Below are positions 19,156 through 28,700 of a DNA stretch of 64,000 nt, in pieces; the stretch's first letter is position 1, and each line of letters opens with the position of its first letter. The stretch is from Fluviispira vulneris (GTDB taxonomy: Bacteria; Bdellovibrionota_B; Oligoflexia; Silvanigrellales; Silvanigrellaceae). Under the pieces are notes generated by a model. That model made no database searches, had not been told where the DNA came from, and saw only the letters and a list, made by a program, of their open reading frames with translations. The position numbers were made by a program, and so were the translations under genes. The stretch is from positions 496,001 to 560,000 of the forward strand of contig NZ_JACRSE010000003.1 in the NCBI RefSeq assembly GCF_014281055.1. The letters are read 5' to 3'.

Positions 19156-20511
19156 GTGAAATTAATAAAAATGGATGGACTGATACAGCTTATATATTTA
19201 GCATTTCCCCTCATGTTAAATAATTTATCTACAAACCTCATGTTATTTTTTGATCGACTCATCCTAGCGAATGATTCTACCCATGCCATGAATGCTGCAA
19301 TCACAATTGGAATTTCATGCAATATTTTTCATTTTGCAATGACATCTATTGCGGCTAGTGCAGAGGTCTTCGTAGGAAGAGCAAATGGTTCTCATAATTT
19401 AAAAAAAATAGGAGAACCCGTCTGGCAGATGATATGGTTTTCATGTATGACATTTATTATTTTTATTCCTCTTGCAATATACGGGCAAAATATTTTTATT
19501 CCTGAACAATATAAAGAAAATGGAACCATGTTTTATAAGTTGTATATGTTTTGTGGTCCAATTTTCCCTTTTGTTATGGCACTCTCTGCATTTTTTATAG
19601 GTCGTGGCAAGACAAAAATAATTATATGCACAAATTTGATTGGAAATATATTTAACTTAATTTTAGCATATATTTTTATTTTAAAATTTAAAATGGGTCC
19701 TACGGGTGCAGCTCTTTCGACAATTATGGCGCAAATATTGCAAGGAGTCATTTTATTTAGTCTATTTCTTAAACGAGAAAATAGAAATACTTTCGGCTCT
19801 TCAAAAATCAGCTTTAATATTAAACTTTTTTTGGAAAATTTAAATATAGGGCTTCCAATGGCGATCGCTTATATAGTGGAATTAGGTGGATGGGCTATGA
19901 TTATACGTATTCTATCTGCATCAGGTCAAAAATATTTAACAGCATTTGCTATCGGTCAGAGTCTTTTTATACTTTTTACTTTTATATCAGAAGGATTGCA
20001 AAAAGCTATTATTGTCTTAGCATCTAATTATATTGGTGAAAATAACTGGTTTAAATTTAAAAAATTATTTCTTGAGAGCATAAAAGTGCAAATATTTATT
20101 GCTTTAATTCTCTTAATACCTTTTATATTTTGTGCTGATTTGATAATAAAATCTTTTATCCATAGCTCAGAAATAAATACCAATAATATTAATTATACAG
20201 CACAAAATGCTCTGAATTGGTTTTGGCTTTTCTTTGTCTGCGATGGAATCAAATGGATCATTGCGAGCTTATTGATATCACTTAAAAAAACTACTTATGT
20301 TATGTTGACTAATTTATTGACAATTTGGTTTATAGCAGTTCTCCCAATTTACTTTTATGTTGAATATTATGGTGGAACTGAGAGTTTTATATGGCTTTTT
20401 ATAGTCTTATACAGTATTGTCAACGCCTTTATTCTCTATCTCTTTTATAAAAGCGAAATGAGGCAAAATCGCTTGAATTCTTTTGCTTATAGCCTTGATT
20501 CGAAAATCTAA
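19156..20511 (+). CDS. MATE-family efflux transporter
   Basis: About 450 residues with twelve predicted membrane helices in two MatE halves (LIYLAFPLMLNNLSTNLMLFFDRLIL at the start; INLGLPMAIAYIVELGGWAM-like segment mid-protein at about residues 230-255). MATE proteins export drugs or natural products using Na+ or H+ gradients. The frame is open from a GTG at 19147. AAAGGTGA sits 5 bases before the GTG at 19156, which is preferred; an ATG at 19171 has no ribosome binding site. It is divergent from mbtH-acylase and convergent with the NRPS operon, so it is probably the exporter of the cluster product. Its 3' end overlaps the last gene of that operon by 105 bases in antisense. Confidence 0.88.
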   Translation: MKLIKMDGLIQLIYLAFPLMLNNLSTNLMLFFDRLILANDSTHAMNAAITIGISCNIFHFAMTSIAASAEVFVGRANGSHNLKKIGEPVWQMIWFSCMTFIIFIPLAIYGQNIFIPEQYKENGTMFYKLYMFCGPIFPFVMALSAFFIGRGKTKIIICTNLIGNIFNLILAYIFILKFKMGPTGAALSTIMAQILQGVILFSLFLKRENRNTFGSSKISFNIKLFLENLNIGLPMAIAYIVELGGWAMIIRILSASGQKYLTAFAIGQSLFILFTFISEGLQKAIIVLASNYIGENNWFKFKKLFLESIKVQIFIALILLIPFIFCADLIIKSFIHSSEINTNNINYTAQNALNWFWLFFVCDGIKWIIASLLISLKKTTYVMLTNLLTIWFIAVLPIYFYVEYYGGTESFIWLFIVLYSIVNAFILYLFYKSEMRQNRLNSFAYSLDSKI

Positions 20512-21069
20512 ATCAGAAATTAAAATTTCGTCAATTATCTTAGAAAGCTTATCAATATAATTAAAATTATTATTTAATAAAATGTTCTGATAATGTACCT
20601 CTAATCCATGCACGATAATCTCAGATAATTCAGGAATAAAAAGATGATAATTGAGTTTACGGCATGGCAGATGAGTAAAAATGCTTTTCTTTTCATGTGT
20701 CAAAATAATAGGTCTATAAGTTATATCAAAATTGTTTGTTTTTTGTATGCAAAAGTAACTTACCTCAATATCATTCATACTATTTATTTGAATGGAGTGA
20801 GTTCCGCATTTAACATTCCCATTTCCATTTGGTTTTGCTCCAGGAAGACGATGATAGGTCATTATCTCCTTATTAATAATAGCGATTTCAAGGCCGTTAT
20901 ATTTTAGAAAATTTTGATGTCTAAATTGAGTTAATATGTACCGTTCTTCTTTATGCGGAAAAGAGTTTATCCAATAATACAATTTAGGTTCTATTTTGTA
21001 GAGTTTTTCAAAAATATAAAAATAATTTTTATGATCAATGCTTTTAATTTTAAAATTAATGAGTGCCAT
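20407..21069 (-). CDS. Hypothetical protein, last gene of NRPS operon
   Basis: 220 residues, not recognised. It has no signal peptide or membrane segment. A central region is rich in conserved-looking polar residues (HRLPGAKPNGNGNVKCGTHS, about 77-96). The C-terminus is helical and basic. I checked for a phosphopantetheinyl transferase or thioesterase signature (WTxKE, GxSxG) and found none. It lies 42 bases after the methyltransferase on the same strand, so it should belong to the biosynthetic operon, perhaps as a tailoring or release enzyme. Its last 105 bases overlap the MATE gene on the opposite strand. Confidence 0.65.
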   Translation of the reverse strand: MALINFKIKSIDHKNYFYIFEKLYKIEPKLYYWINSFPHKEERYILTQFRHQNFLKYNGLEIAIINKEIMTYHRLPGAKPNGNGNVKCGTHSIQINSMNDIEVSYFCIQKTNNFDITYRPIILTHEKKSIFTHLPCRKLNYHLFIPELSEIIVHGLEVHYQNILLNNNFNYIDKLSKIIDEILISDLDFRIKAISKRIQAILPHFAFIKEIENKGVDNTV

Positions 21070-21111
21070 TTCTTTTCCTAAGTTAAAAAATGAAAATATT
21101 GAAAAATCTTT

Positions 21112-21945
21112 CTAAATGTTTAATAACTCAGGCATATATGTGGCTTTGATTGAAAACATCAAGGGCAAAGAATCTTGTTTGTCTTTTAATACATATTGAT
21201 CGGGTCCATATTCAACTAAATTTGGAAAGCAATTAAAACTGGAATAGGGAAATTCATTTAAATACTCAATTAAAAGACCAGCTTGTCTAAGCGAACAAAT
21301 AATTTCACTCATGGAGTGCGGCCATTCATAGGCCGAATGAATAAATTTCTCATTCGTATCTGCATAACTTCCACTTTCAACTGAACAGATAGAATTACCT
21401 TTATAAAAATAAGGTTCAGAAAACTCAGTCCATTCACTATTTAACATATTTATAAATGGGTGAAATTCTATTATGTAAAAAGTGCCTCCTGGCTTTAAAA
21501 AATGTGCTATTGTTTTTCCCCAAGTATTTAAATTATGCAGCCATGTAAGAACTCCATAGGAAGTATAAACAATATCAAATTTTTGCTCTAATAACATAGG
21601 AAGCTCAAAAATATCAGAACAGATAAAGTGTGCTGGGATATTTAATTGGTCACTTAATTCTTTTGCAAGTTTTATTCCCTCATCTGAAAAATCGACTCCA
21701 GTTACTTTAGCGCCTTTATTTGCCCATGATAATGTGTCAAGACCAAAATGACACTGCAAATGGAGTAATGTTTTGCCATGTACAGATCCCATTTCTTTTA
21801 TTTCTATATTTTTAAGAGAATTTTTGTTAGATTTAAATCCTTCAAGATCATAGAAAGTTGACTTAGCATTAATTTTTGTCCAACTATTCCATAAAGAACG
21901 ATTATTTTTAAGTAGATCTTCTTTTGTTAAAAAATTTGTAGTCAT
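21112..21945 (-). CDS. Class I SAM-dependent methyltransferase
   Basis: 277 residues with a Rossmann methyltransferase core. Motif I is LLHLQCHFGLDTLSWA (about 60-75), followed by VTGVDFSDEGI, CSDIFELP, a DIVYTSYGVLTWL motif and LKPGGTFYIIEFHPF. The substrate cannot be predicted. The start overlaps the stop of the ATP-grasp/lyase gene (ATGA), so it is coupled to the biosynthetic operon and may N-, O- or C-methylate the product or a building block. A housekeeping role is less likely in this position. Confidence 0.85.
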   Translation of the reverse strand: MTTNFLTKEDLLKNNRSLWNSWTKINAKSTFYDLEGFKSNKNSLKNIEIKEMGSVHGKTLLHLQCHFGLDTLSWANKGAKVTGVDFSDEGIKLAKELSDQLNIPAHFICSDIFELPMLLEQKFDIVYTSYGVLTWLHNLNTWGKTIAHFLKPGGTFYIIEFHPFINMLNSEWTEFSEPYFYKGNSICSVESGSYADTNEKFIHSAYEWPHSMSEIICSLRQAGLLIEYLNEFPYSSFNCFPNLVEYGPDQYVLKDKQDSLPLMFSIKATYMPELLNI

Positions 21946-24608
21946 TCCAGATCCTCTTTTAAGATATTATCAATTTGTTTATTCTTAATTTCTAAAGATT
22001 GTTGCCAAAAATTAATTTTTTCTTGTAGCCAAAATCCATCTTCTCTGTGCCGCTGAACAGCATTTAATCTTTGTTTATTAACAGAAAACTGGGATGATCC
22101 TCCACCGAAATCAAAGTCATCAATTCGGCAGTTTTCTGGAAGAAGTTTCGAAATGGCTTCTAAAGGATTTTGCTTTGAATCGAGTGCTTTTTGAATTGTC
22201 TCACCTACTTTAAAATGGGACTCACGAAATGGTAATCCTAACTTTACTAATTTTTCTGCTATTGCAAGTGAAATTGTGAGTCCATTTTGGCTACTCCGCA
22301 TCATGTTTTCATCATTTGGTTTTGCATTTTTTATAATAAGCTCGAGAAGCTGCATAGACTCAATAATTTCTATAAATCCTCTTTCAAAATCGACTAAAGA
22401 TTCTGTTCCTACTTCGACGGAATTCGAAAAAGGAGTTTTGTGAGTAATTGCTAAACTTGACATTAATATTCCGCTCGGAATGATAGATTTACCTTTAATT
22501 TTTTCCAGTAAAAATGGATTCTTTTTTTGTGGCATCATTGAAGATCCCCCACAAAGCTCATCTGGAAGATCAAAAAAACAAAATTCTTGAGTTGTCCAGA
22601 GTTGAAAATCTTGAGCAATACGGCTTAATATCGTCCCCATTATACTCAAGACGGACAAAAGGTTGAGAGCTAAATCACGATTTGCAACAGCATCTAGGGA
22701 ATTGACAAATGAAGTTTTGAAACCTAAATATTTGGCAGTTATACTTGTATCTATTGGAAAACTTGTACCACAACCCGCACCCGCACCTAATGGGCATTCC
22801 ATAAGATTATCAAAACATGCTTTCAATTTGTTCTGTTCTTTTGTTAAAGATTCTTCTATTGCTAAGAGATAAAATGCATAAGAGCCTTCAAAAGCAGGTT
22901 GAAATTGACTGTATATTGGCATCTTTAAAAAATTATAAGAATGAGACTGTAGTAAAATGCAGTTACGCAATCTCCAACATGCGCTGTATAAATTTTCAAA
23001 ATATTCTCGTGCATTTAATTTAAAAAGAGTTGCATTCATATCATTTCGGGAGCGGCCTGTATGGATCACTCCGCCTATTTTCATACCAAGTTTTTCGATC
23101 ATTATATTCTCATATAGAAGGTATGACCCTCGCAATGCATCTTTATTCATAAATTCTGAAAATTTGCTCTGTCTAAATAATTTTATTTGTCGCAAAATTT
23201 TATCTGTTATTTTCTTTGAAATGATTTTCTTTTCAAAAAGCATTAAAATATGTGCTTCATCAATATTTGCAATATTTTCTAGTTCCTTTAAAAAATTATA
23301 TTTATTTTTCTTTTTTAGAACTATTGCTTGTGCATCTGAATGAATTGTTTTTCCAATGCGACCTGTGCTTTGATTTAAAGCAATTTTTTCATCCATGTCC
23401 TCAATATGAATTTTAATTTTTTCCAGATTATTATTTACCTTTAATCTAGATTCATAAATAGTATCTCCAGAAGAAATTAAATAGCCAATACGATCTCTAA
23501 AATCGCCAAACTGAGAGCATATATCACCAATTTTTTTTGCTAAATAATAGTTATCTAAATTTTCCAACGTGGAAAAACCATCAATTTTTGCAATGACGCC
23601 TGCTTTATCTGGAATTAAGAAACGTATAGATGAATATCTCTTTGACTTAAAACTAAGATCAAATTTCTTTCCGCAATATAAATCTAAGAGTATGTCTATT
23701 AGATCAATACCATTGGATTTTTTAATGAGTTCTGGAATCATTCCACCTGCGAGTCTAGGGTTTATTTCAATAATATAAGGAGTATTATTGTGCACACGCA
23801 ATTCAATATGTGCAGCACCAAAATTAAAGTTTACTGCATTCAATGACCGTAAAACAATCTCTTTAATTTTTAGGGCTATATCTTCTTTTAATTCTGCTGG
23901 AAAATCATGACCCGTCTCCACAAAAAATGGTTTTTCTCCCAAATATTTTTGTGTAATGCCTAAAATTTCAAAATTTTTATCCGTCTTTAAGACTTCAACA
24001 GAATACTCTTGACCTTCAATATATTGTTGAACGAGTATTTTTGTTTCAATCGCGTTACCCCGTTCATTTTCTCTAAGATTTAAAAGTTGATTCGAATGTT
24101 TCAATAATTCATTAACATTCTTGCAAAGTTTAACTCCAATACTCCCACTTCCAGCGGCAGGTTTAACTATTACTGGGAAATTTATCTTCTCTTGGATGGA
24201 TATAAGTTCATTTTGATTTTTAATAAGAAATGTAAACGGAATTGGAATATCAAATTTAGTAAGAATTCCTGCGAGAATATCTTTATTCCGACAATTGTGA
24301 ATTGCCTGTGCAGAATTACATGGCAATGAAAACGTGTCTGCTATTCTTGCAGCTATTTCTATGAAATACTCAGAACTTGAAAATACGCCAACAATATTTT
24401 TTTCATTTTCGAGTGCTTTTAAAATAGAATCTTTATTAGATGTGTCCAATATAATTGGTGATATAAGATATTTATTTAAGAAAGAATACTTATATGGATC
24501 TGCTGCTAAAAATAAGACTTGATAATTTTTTTCAAGAGCTTTTTGAATAAATAACTCACCTGTGCCTGTCGTATTACTTTCAATAAAAACAATTTTTTCA
24601 ATTTCCAT
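21942..24608 (-). CDS. ATP-grasp ligase / argininosuccinate-lyase-type fusion enzyme
   Basis: 888 residues in two parts. Residues ~1-415 form an ATP-grasp carboxylate-amine ligase (VIVKPAAGSGSIGVKL nucleotide loop; IIEINPRLAGGMIPEL metal/ATP segment). Residues ~430-888 form a fumarase/aspartase-superfamily lyase of argininosuccinate-lyase type, with its signatures intact: HTGRSRNDMNA, PLGAGAGCGTSFPID, and GGSSMMPQKKNP carrying the catalytic serine loop. Lyases of this group split N-succinyl compounds to an amine or amide plus fumarate. No arginine genes are near. One inferred scheme: the ligase joins a carboxylate to the amino group of aspartate and the lyase releases fumarate, leaving a primary amide, as PurC/PurB-type chemistry does. 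The other is a role in 2,3-diaminopropionate formation with the adjacent PLP enzyme. The gene overlaps both neighbours. Confidence 0.85.
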   Translation of the reverse strand: MEIEKIVFIESNTTGTGELFIQKALEKNYQVLFLAADPYKYSFLNKYLISPIILDTSNKDSILKALENEKNIVGVFSSSEYFIEIAARIADTFSLPCNSAQAIHNCRNKDILAGILTKFDIPIPFTFLIKNQNELISIQEKINFPVIVKPAAGSGSIGVKLCKNVNELLKHSNQLLNLRENERGNAIETKILVQQYIEGQEYSVEVLKTDKNFEILGITQKYLGEKPFFVETGHDFPAELKEDIALKIKEIVLRSLNAVNFNFGAAHIELRVHNNTPYIIEINPRLAGGMIPELIKKSNGIDLIDILLDLYCGKKFDLSFKSKRYSSIRFLIPDKAGVIAKIDGFSTLENLDNYYLAKKIGDICSQFGDFRDRIGYLISSGDTIYESRLKVNNNLEKIKIHIEDMDEKIALNQSTGRIGKTIHSDAQAIVLKKKNKYNFLKELENIANIDEAHILMLFEKKIISKKITDKILRQIKLFRQSKFSEFMNKDALRGSYLLYENIMIEKLGMKIGGVIHTGRSRNDMNATLFKLNAREYFENLYSACWRLRNCILLQSHSYNFLKMPIYSQFQPAFEGSYAFYLLAIEESLTKEQNKLKACFDNLMECPLGAGAGCGTSFPIDTSITAKYLGFKTSFVNSLDAVANRDLALNLLSVLSIMGTILSRIAQDFQLWTTQEFCFFDLPDELCGGSSMMPQKKNPFLLEKIKGKSIIPSGILMSSLAITHKTPFSNSVEVGTESLVDFERGFIEIIESMQLLELIIKNAKPNDENMMRSSQNGLTISLAIAEKLVKLGLPFRESHFKVGETIQKALDSKQNPLEAISKLLPENCRIDDFDFGGGSSQFSVNKQRLNAVQRHREDGFWLQEKINFWQQSLEIKNKQIDNILKEDLE

Positions 24609-25713
24609 TTTTAACTTCCATAATTTCTTTATATGTTCTTCTATTCCAATTTAAGTAAGTCCATTTATTATTGACTTCAGAAGGATCCATAACTTTCAAA
24701 GGTGAAGATGAAATTTCTTTATCGAAAAACGACATTTCTTTGAGATATTGATTGTTATACACTGAAGATAAATATCTATGTCCTGTGTCGGGGGCGATAA
24801 AAACAACTTTTTCATCCTTATTTTGATGGCTAACCCACTTTGCAACATGATAAGCAGCACCACTAGTTGGTCCGTGAAAGCTTGAGTAGAGTGAATGCAA
24901 TTTACGCGTTTGCAAATAGGCATCACATGCAGATACCCAATGTACTTCATCAAAAAGACAATGCTCTAAATTTTGTGGCATCAGAGAATTTCCCAATCCA
25001 CGTAATATTCTTTTTTCATTAATTAAACCAAATAATACGCTGCCAAATGTATCAACACCCACTAATCGATTGAATGGATTATTTTCTCTTAAGCATTTAA
25101 TTGTCCCACAAGTCGATCCTCCCGATCCAACTGAACCAACCAATGTTAAGTTATTCCCCAATTGCTTAATTAAGTATTCAGCAAAAATAGTATAAGCTGT
25201 CTGATTTTCTGGATTGTTATATTGCTGAGGCCAAAAACTTTGAGGATTGTTTGCGAGATACTCTTTAAGAGTATTTAAACGAAATATTTGAGGATTTTCT
25301 GAACTCAAGGTTTGAGAGAGAATTTGGACATAACCACCTAAATCTTCTAGTCTTCTTTTTAAATCATCATCTATTGCTTGATCGCTTATAATGCGAAATG
25401 GCAGCCCCATTTCTGCGCAGATTATTCCTAATCCCAGAGCATATGTTCCACTTGAAGTTTCAATGATCGGATATTTAGGATTGATTCTTTTTTCTGCAAG
25501 TGCTTTTTCTATCACATATTTTGCTGGCATAAGTTTCATGAGTTGAAATGAAGCCATAAATAAGTTTTTTTCTATTTGAATAATATTGGGTAAAAGAATT
25601 GAATCTGAATAGGATTTATAAATTTTTCCATGATTATAAAGATGAAAATTCTTAAAATTATTTTCACTTCCCACATTTAAGCAATCTATTTGGAATGCTT
25701 GTGCAACTGACAT
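24598..25713 (-). CDS. Cysteine-synthase-like PLP enzyme (fold type II)
   Basis: About 371 residues of the CysK/CBS/SbnA fold. The PLP lysine is in MPAKYVIEKA (about residue 65), with SSGTYALGLG replacing the usual TSGNTG loop and GSVGSGGSTCG as the phosphate-binding loop. Family members do beta-replacement on O-activated serines. SbnA uses O-phosphoserine and glutamate on the way to 2,3-diaminopropionate, and related enzymes supply NRPS clusters with non-protein amino acids. The altered substrate loop argues against ordinary cysteine synthase. An ATG at 25728 overlaps the NRPS2 stop, but GAGGA lies 8 bases before the ATG at 25713, which is preferred. Its end overlaps the ATP-grasp/lyase gene by 11 bases. 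Confidence 0.83.
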   Translation of the reverse strand: MSVAQAFQIDCLNVGSENNFKNFHLYNHGKIYKSYSDSILLPNIIQIEKNLFMASFQLMKLMPAKYVIEKALAEKRINPKYPIIETSSGTYALGLGIICAEMGLPFRIISDQAIDDDLKRRLEDLGGYVQILSQTLSSENPQIFRLNTLKEYLANNPQSFWPQQYNNPENQTAYTIFAEYLIKQLGNNLTLVGSVGSGGSTCGTIKCLRENNPFNRLVGVDTFGSVLFGLINEKRILRGLGNSLMPQNLEHCLFDEVHWVSACDAYLQTRKLHSLYSSFHGPTSGAAYHVAKWVSHQNKDEKVVFIAPDTGHRYLSSVYNNQYLKEMSFFDKEISSSPLKVMDPSEVNNKWTYLNWNRRTYKEIMEVKNGN

Positions 25714-25724
25714 GAAGTTATTCC

Positions 25725-28700
25725 TCATTTTTTTAAATTATATTCGCAAATTAATTCTTTCCCTAATAATTTTTCGCTCATCATTTTTTCAAGACCAAGA
25801 ATTGTAGGAGTTTTATAGAAATTACAGAGTGGAATTTTTATTTGATATTTATTTGCCAATAAGGATAGCATTTGAATTACTTTTAAAGACTGCCCACCCA
25901 AATTAAAAAAATCATCACTTACACCGATTGAATCAATCTTCAAAACATTTTTCCAAATTTCCGATATTTCTTTTTGCATTTTCGTTTTAGCTGGGTCTAA
26001 ATGGAAATTCTTTTCAGTTATATTATTAACCAATGCGCTTTCATTGATTTTACCATTCTCAAATAAAGGCATTTCTGCAATAAAAATGTAATGATCTGGA
26101 ACCATATATGAAGGTAAAGTTTGATTTAATAAGTGTTTAATTTGATTTCCATTAATTTTTGGCCAGAGAGCATTTTCATTATTTGTAAAAAAATGTTCAA
26201 CCCAAACTGCAGGATCATAATAAGTTACAGAGTTATCTGAAAAATCAACCACTGCCTCTTGTAAGGTCTCTGGTAAATGAATAGGACCTGAATTCATAAT
26301 ATGAAATTGAGTCCAGCTTTCCCATTCATCAATTCTAGCTTTTATAAATTGTGAATTCAGATCTATTTTTAATATTTTACCACCAATTCGCTCGTGCATT
26401 CGAAACCAATTGTCTTTAAGCTGTCCATCTTCTCTACGCAGAGAGCACCAGTCAGTAAATTTTATTTCGGGAAATTGAGCTTTGCCTGTTGGTCGAACTG
26501 CAACTAATATTTTTTCCAATTCATTTGCTTGCGCAATTATTTTAAATAATTTTAAGATTTCACTACTCAACCCTCTTGATTGATAGGGTTTTGCAACTAT
26601 ACCCGCTAATATAAGCAATGTATTCGATTCAGTTTGAGTTTCCTTAAACGCACTTTCTAGAGCACCGTCCCAGCCATTCGGCAAATTTTTGCATGTCCCA
26701 TCCCAATAAATGGGAATTGAGTTACCGATTGCAGCAATTTCATCTTTTTCATCCACGATTAATATTTGATACTCAGAAAATTCAGAATAAATTTTAGGCC
26801 ATAGGTCAACGAGGATTGCACTTCCTTCAAAATACTTTGGCCAGGATTGAGCATGAATTATATTGAGTTTCCTCAGCAATTCAGGACGTTGTGCTAAGGT
26901 ATATATTCTATAATTTGAGTTATTTATGTTAACTTTATTAATTTCATCTTTTATTTCAATGTATGCTGAAATAATTTCATCAGTATATACTTTAACAACA
27001 GAGTTTTTAATATAAGGAATTTTTAATATAGCATTGTTAATTTCTTCTAGTTCAACTCTATTTCCTCTTACTTTTACTTGTTTATCAATTCTTCCTAAAT
27101 AATAAATATTCCCATCGTCGGCAATTTTTCCTAAATCACCCGATTTATATAATCGATAAATTTTACCATCAATTTCTTTCTCAATAATTGCCTGCTGCGT
27201 TTTTTTATGCTCATTTAAATACCCTTTCATTATTCCTGGGGAATGTATATAAATTTCTCCAACCACACCTTGAGGAACTAGATTTAAATAAGGATCGAGA
27301 ATAAAAATTTTAACATTCCCAATTGGCTTACCTATAGGTACGACGTCACCATAAAATGATTGCGAACAATCAAAAATGGTAGCATCAACTGTAATTTCAG
27401 TAGGTCCATAATGATTCATCAATTGGCATTGATATTTTGCAAAAAATTTATCTCTTATTATTTTGGATAATTGTGCTCCTCCGGATAAAACGAGTCGCAA
27501 ATAATTAGAATTAATATTTGCCTCTATCAGGGCATCAAGCATAATCGGTACACATTGTAAAATGCTAATTTGCTTTTCTGTTATTAATTTAGCAATTGCA
27601 TATGGATCTTTATTTTTTTCAAAGTTAGGTATGATTAATTCTCCGCCAAAAGAAAGTGGCCAGAAAATATCTATAATAGATGCATCAAAAGTATAGGGTG
27701 TTATCATTAATATTTTATCAAGCTGATTCAAATTATATCGTCTTTGTGTATCTTGAATTAAATTCACAATGCCATCATTTTGAATTGGAATTCCTTTGGG
27801 TAATCCTGTTGTGCCAGAAGTATATATAATATATATTAATATATCCTGCTTTAATTCTCTATAAATAAATTCTGAACTAAAATTTTTGATTTTATTTTTT
27901 AATTCACACATATTTAAAATTAAACCGCTAAAGGACAAACTTTCATGTGAAAATCCAGAGTCAATTATTAAAAATTTTGCTTTTGAATGTTCTAAAATAC
28001 TTTCGGTACGAGCCAAAGGATTTTCAATTGAAATTGGGACATAATGGGCGGACAACTTTAAAATTGCTAAAAGGCTCACTACCATCTGGATTGATGGCTT
28101 CATGGAGAGAGCGACAGTGTCTTCAGCCTGTATTCCGCTTTGTATTAAGAAATTTGCTAATTTATTTGAAGAATTATGTAATTCCTTATATGTGATTGAA
28201 TTCTTTTCTTCAGAAATTGCAATACTCTCAGGCGAGCGTTTTAACTGTTTCTCAAGTAATTGAACAATATTATTTTTTTCATAATTTATATTTGTATTAT
28301 TTATGCTATCAATTAAATACTTTCTTTTTTCATCTGAAAAAATTGAATATTCTGTGAGGAGCAAACGTGGATTTTTGATCACCTCATCAACAATATAAAC
28401 CATATCCTCAAGCATTCTTTCGATGGAGCATTTTTTAAAAAGATCTGTATTATAAATGCAATTAAAAGCAATATCACTTCCCCACTGATCAACAACGAGC
28501 GTTAAGTCAAAGCGAGCTGCGTTTGCTTCTGCTCCATATAGATTTTTTAAGAACCTTTCTGCTCCATGAAATTGTGTCGCTTCATAGGCTTGTGTTTTAT
28601 TATTTTGCACACCATACATGACTGAAAATAATTTAGGGCGGGAGAGATCTTTAACATGATTCAATTCTTCTATCACAAGATTGCATGGATAATAATGATG

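Noticed and set aside
20407-21069. Phosphopantetheinyl transferase or thioesterase for the cluster
   Set aside because: Neither WxxKE-type nor GxSxG motifs are present; left as unknown.
21942-23400. Ordinary argininosuccinate lyase of arginine biosynthesis
   Set aside because: It is fused to an ATP-grasp domain, embedded in an NRPS operon and no other arg genes are near, although the catalytic motifs are normal.
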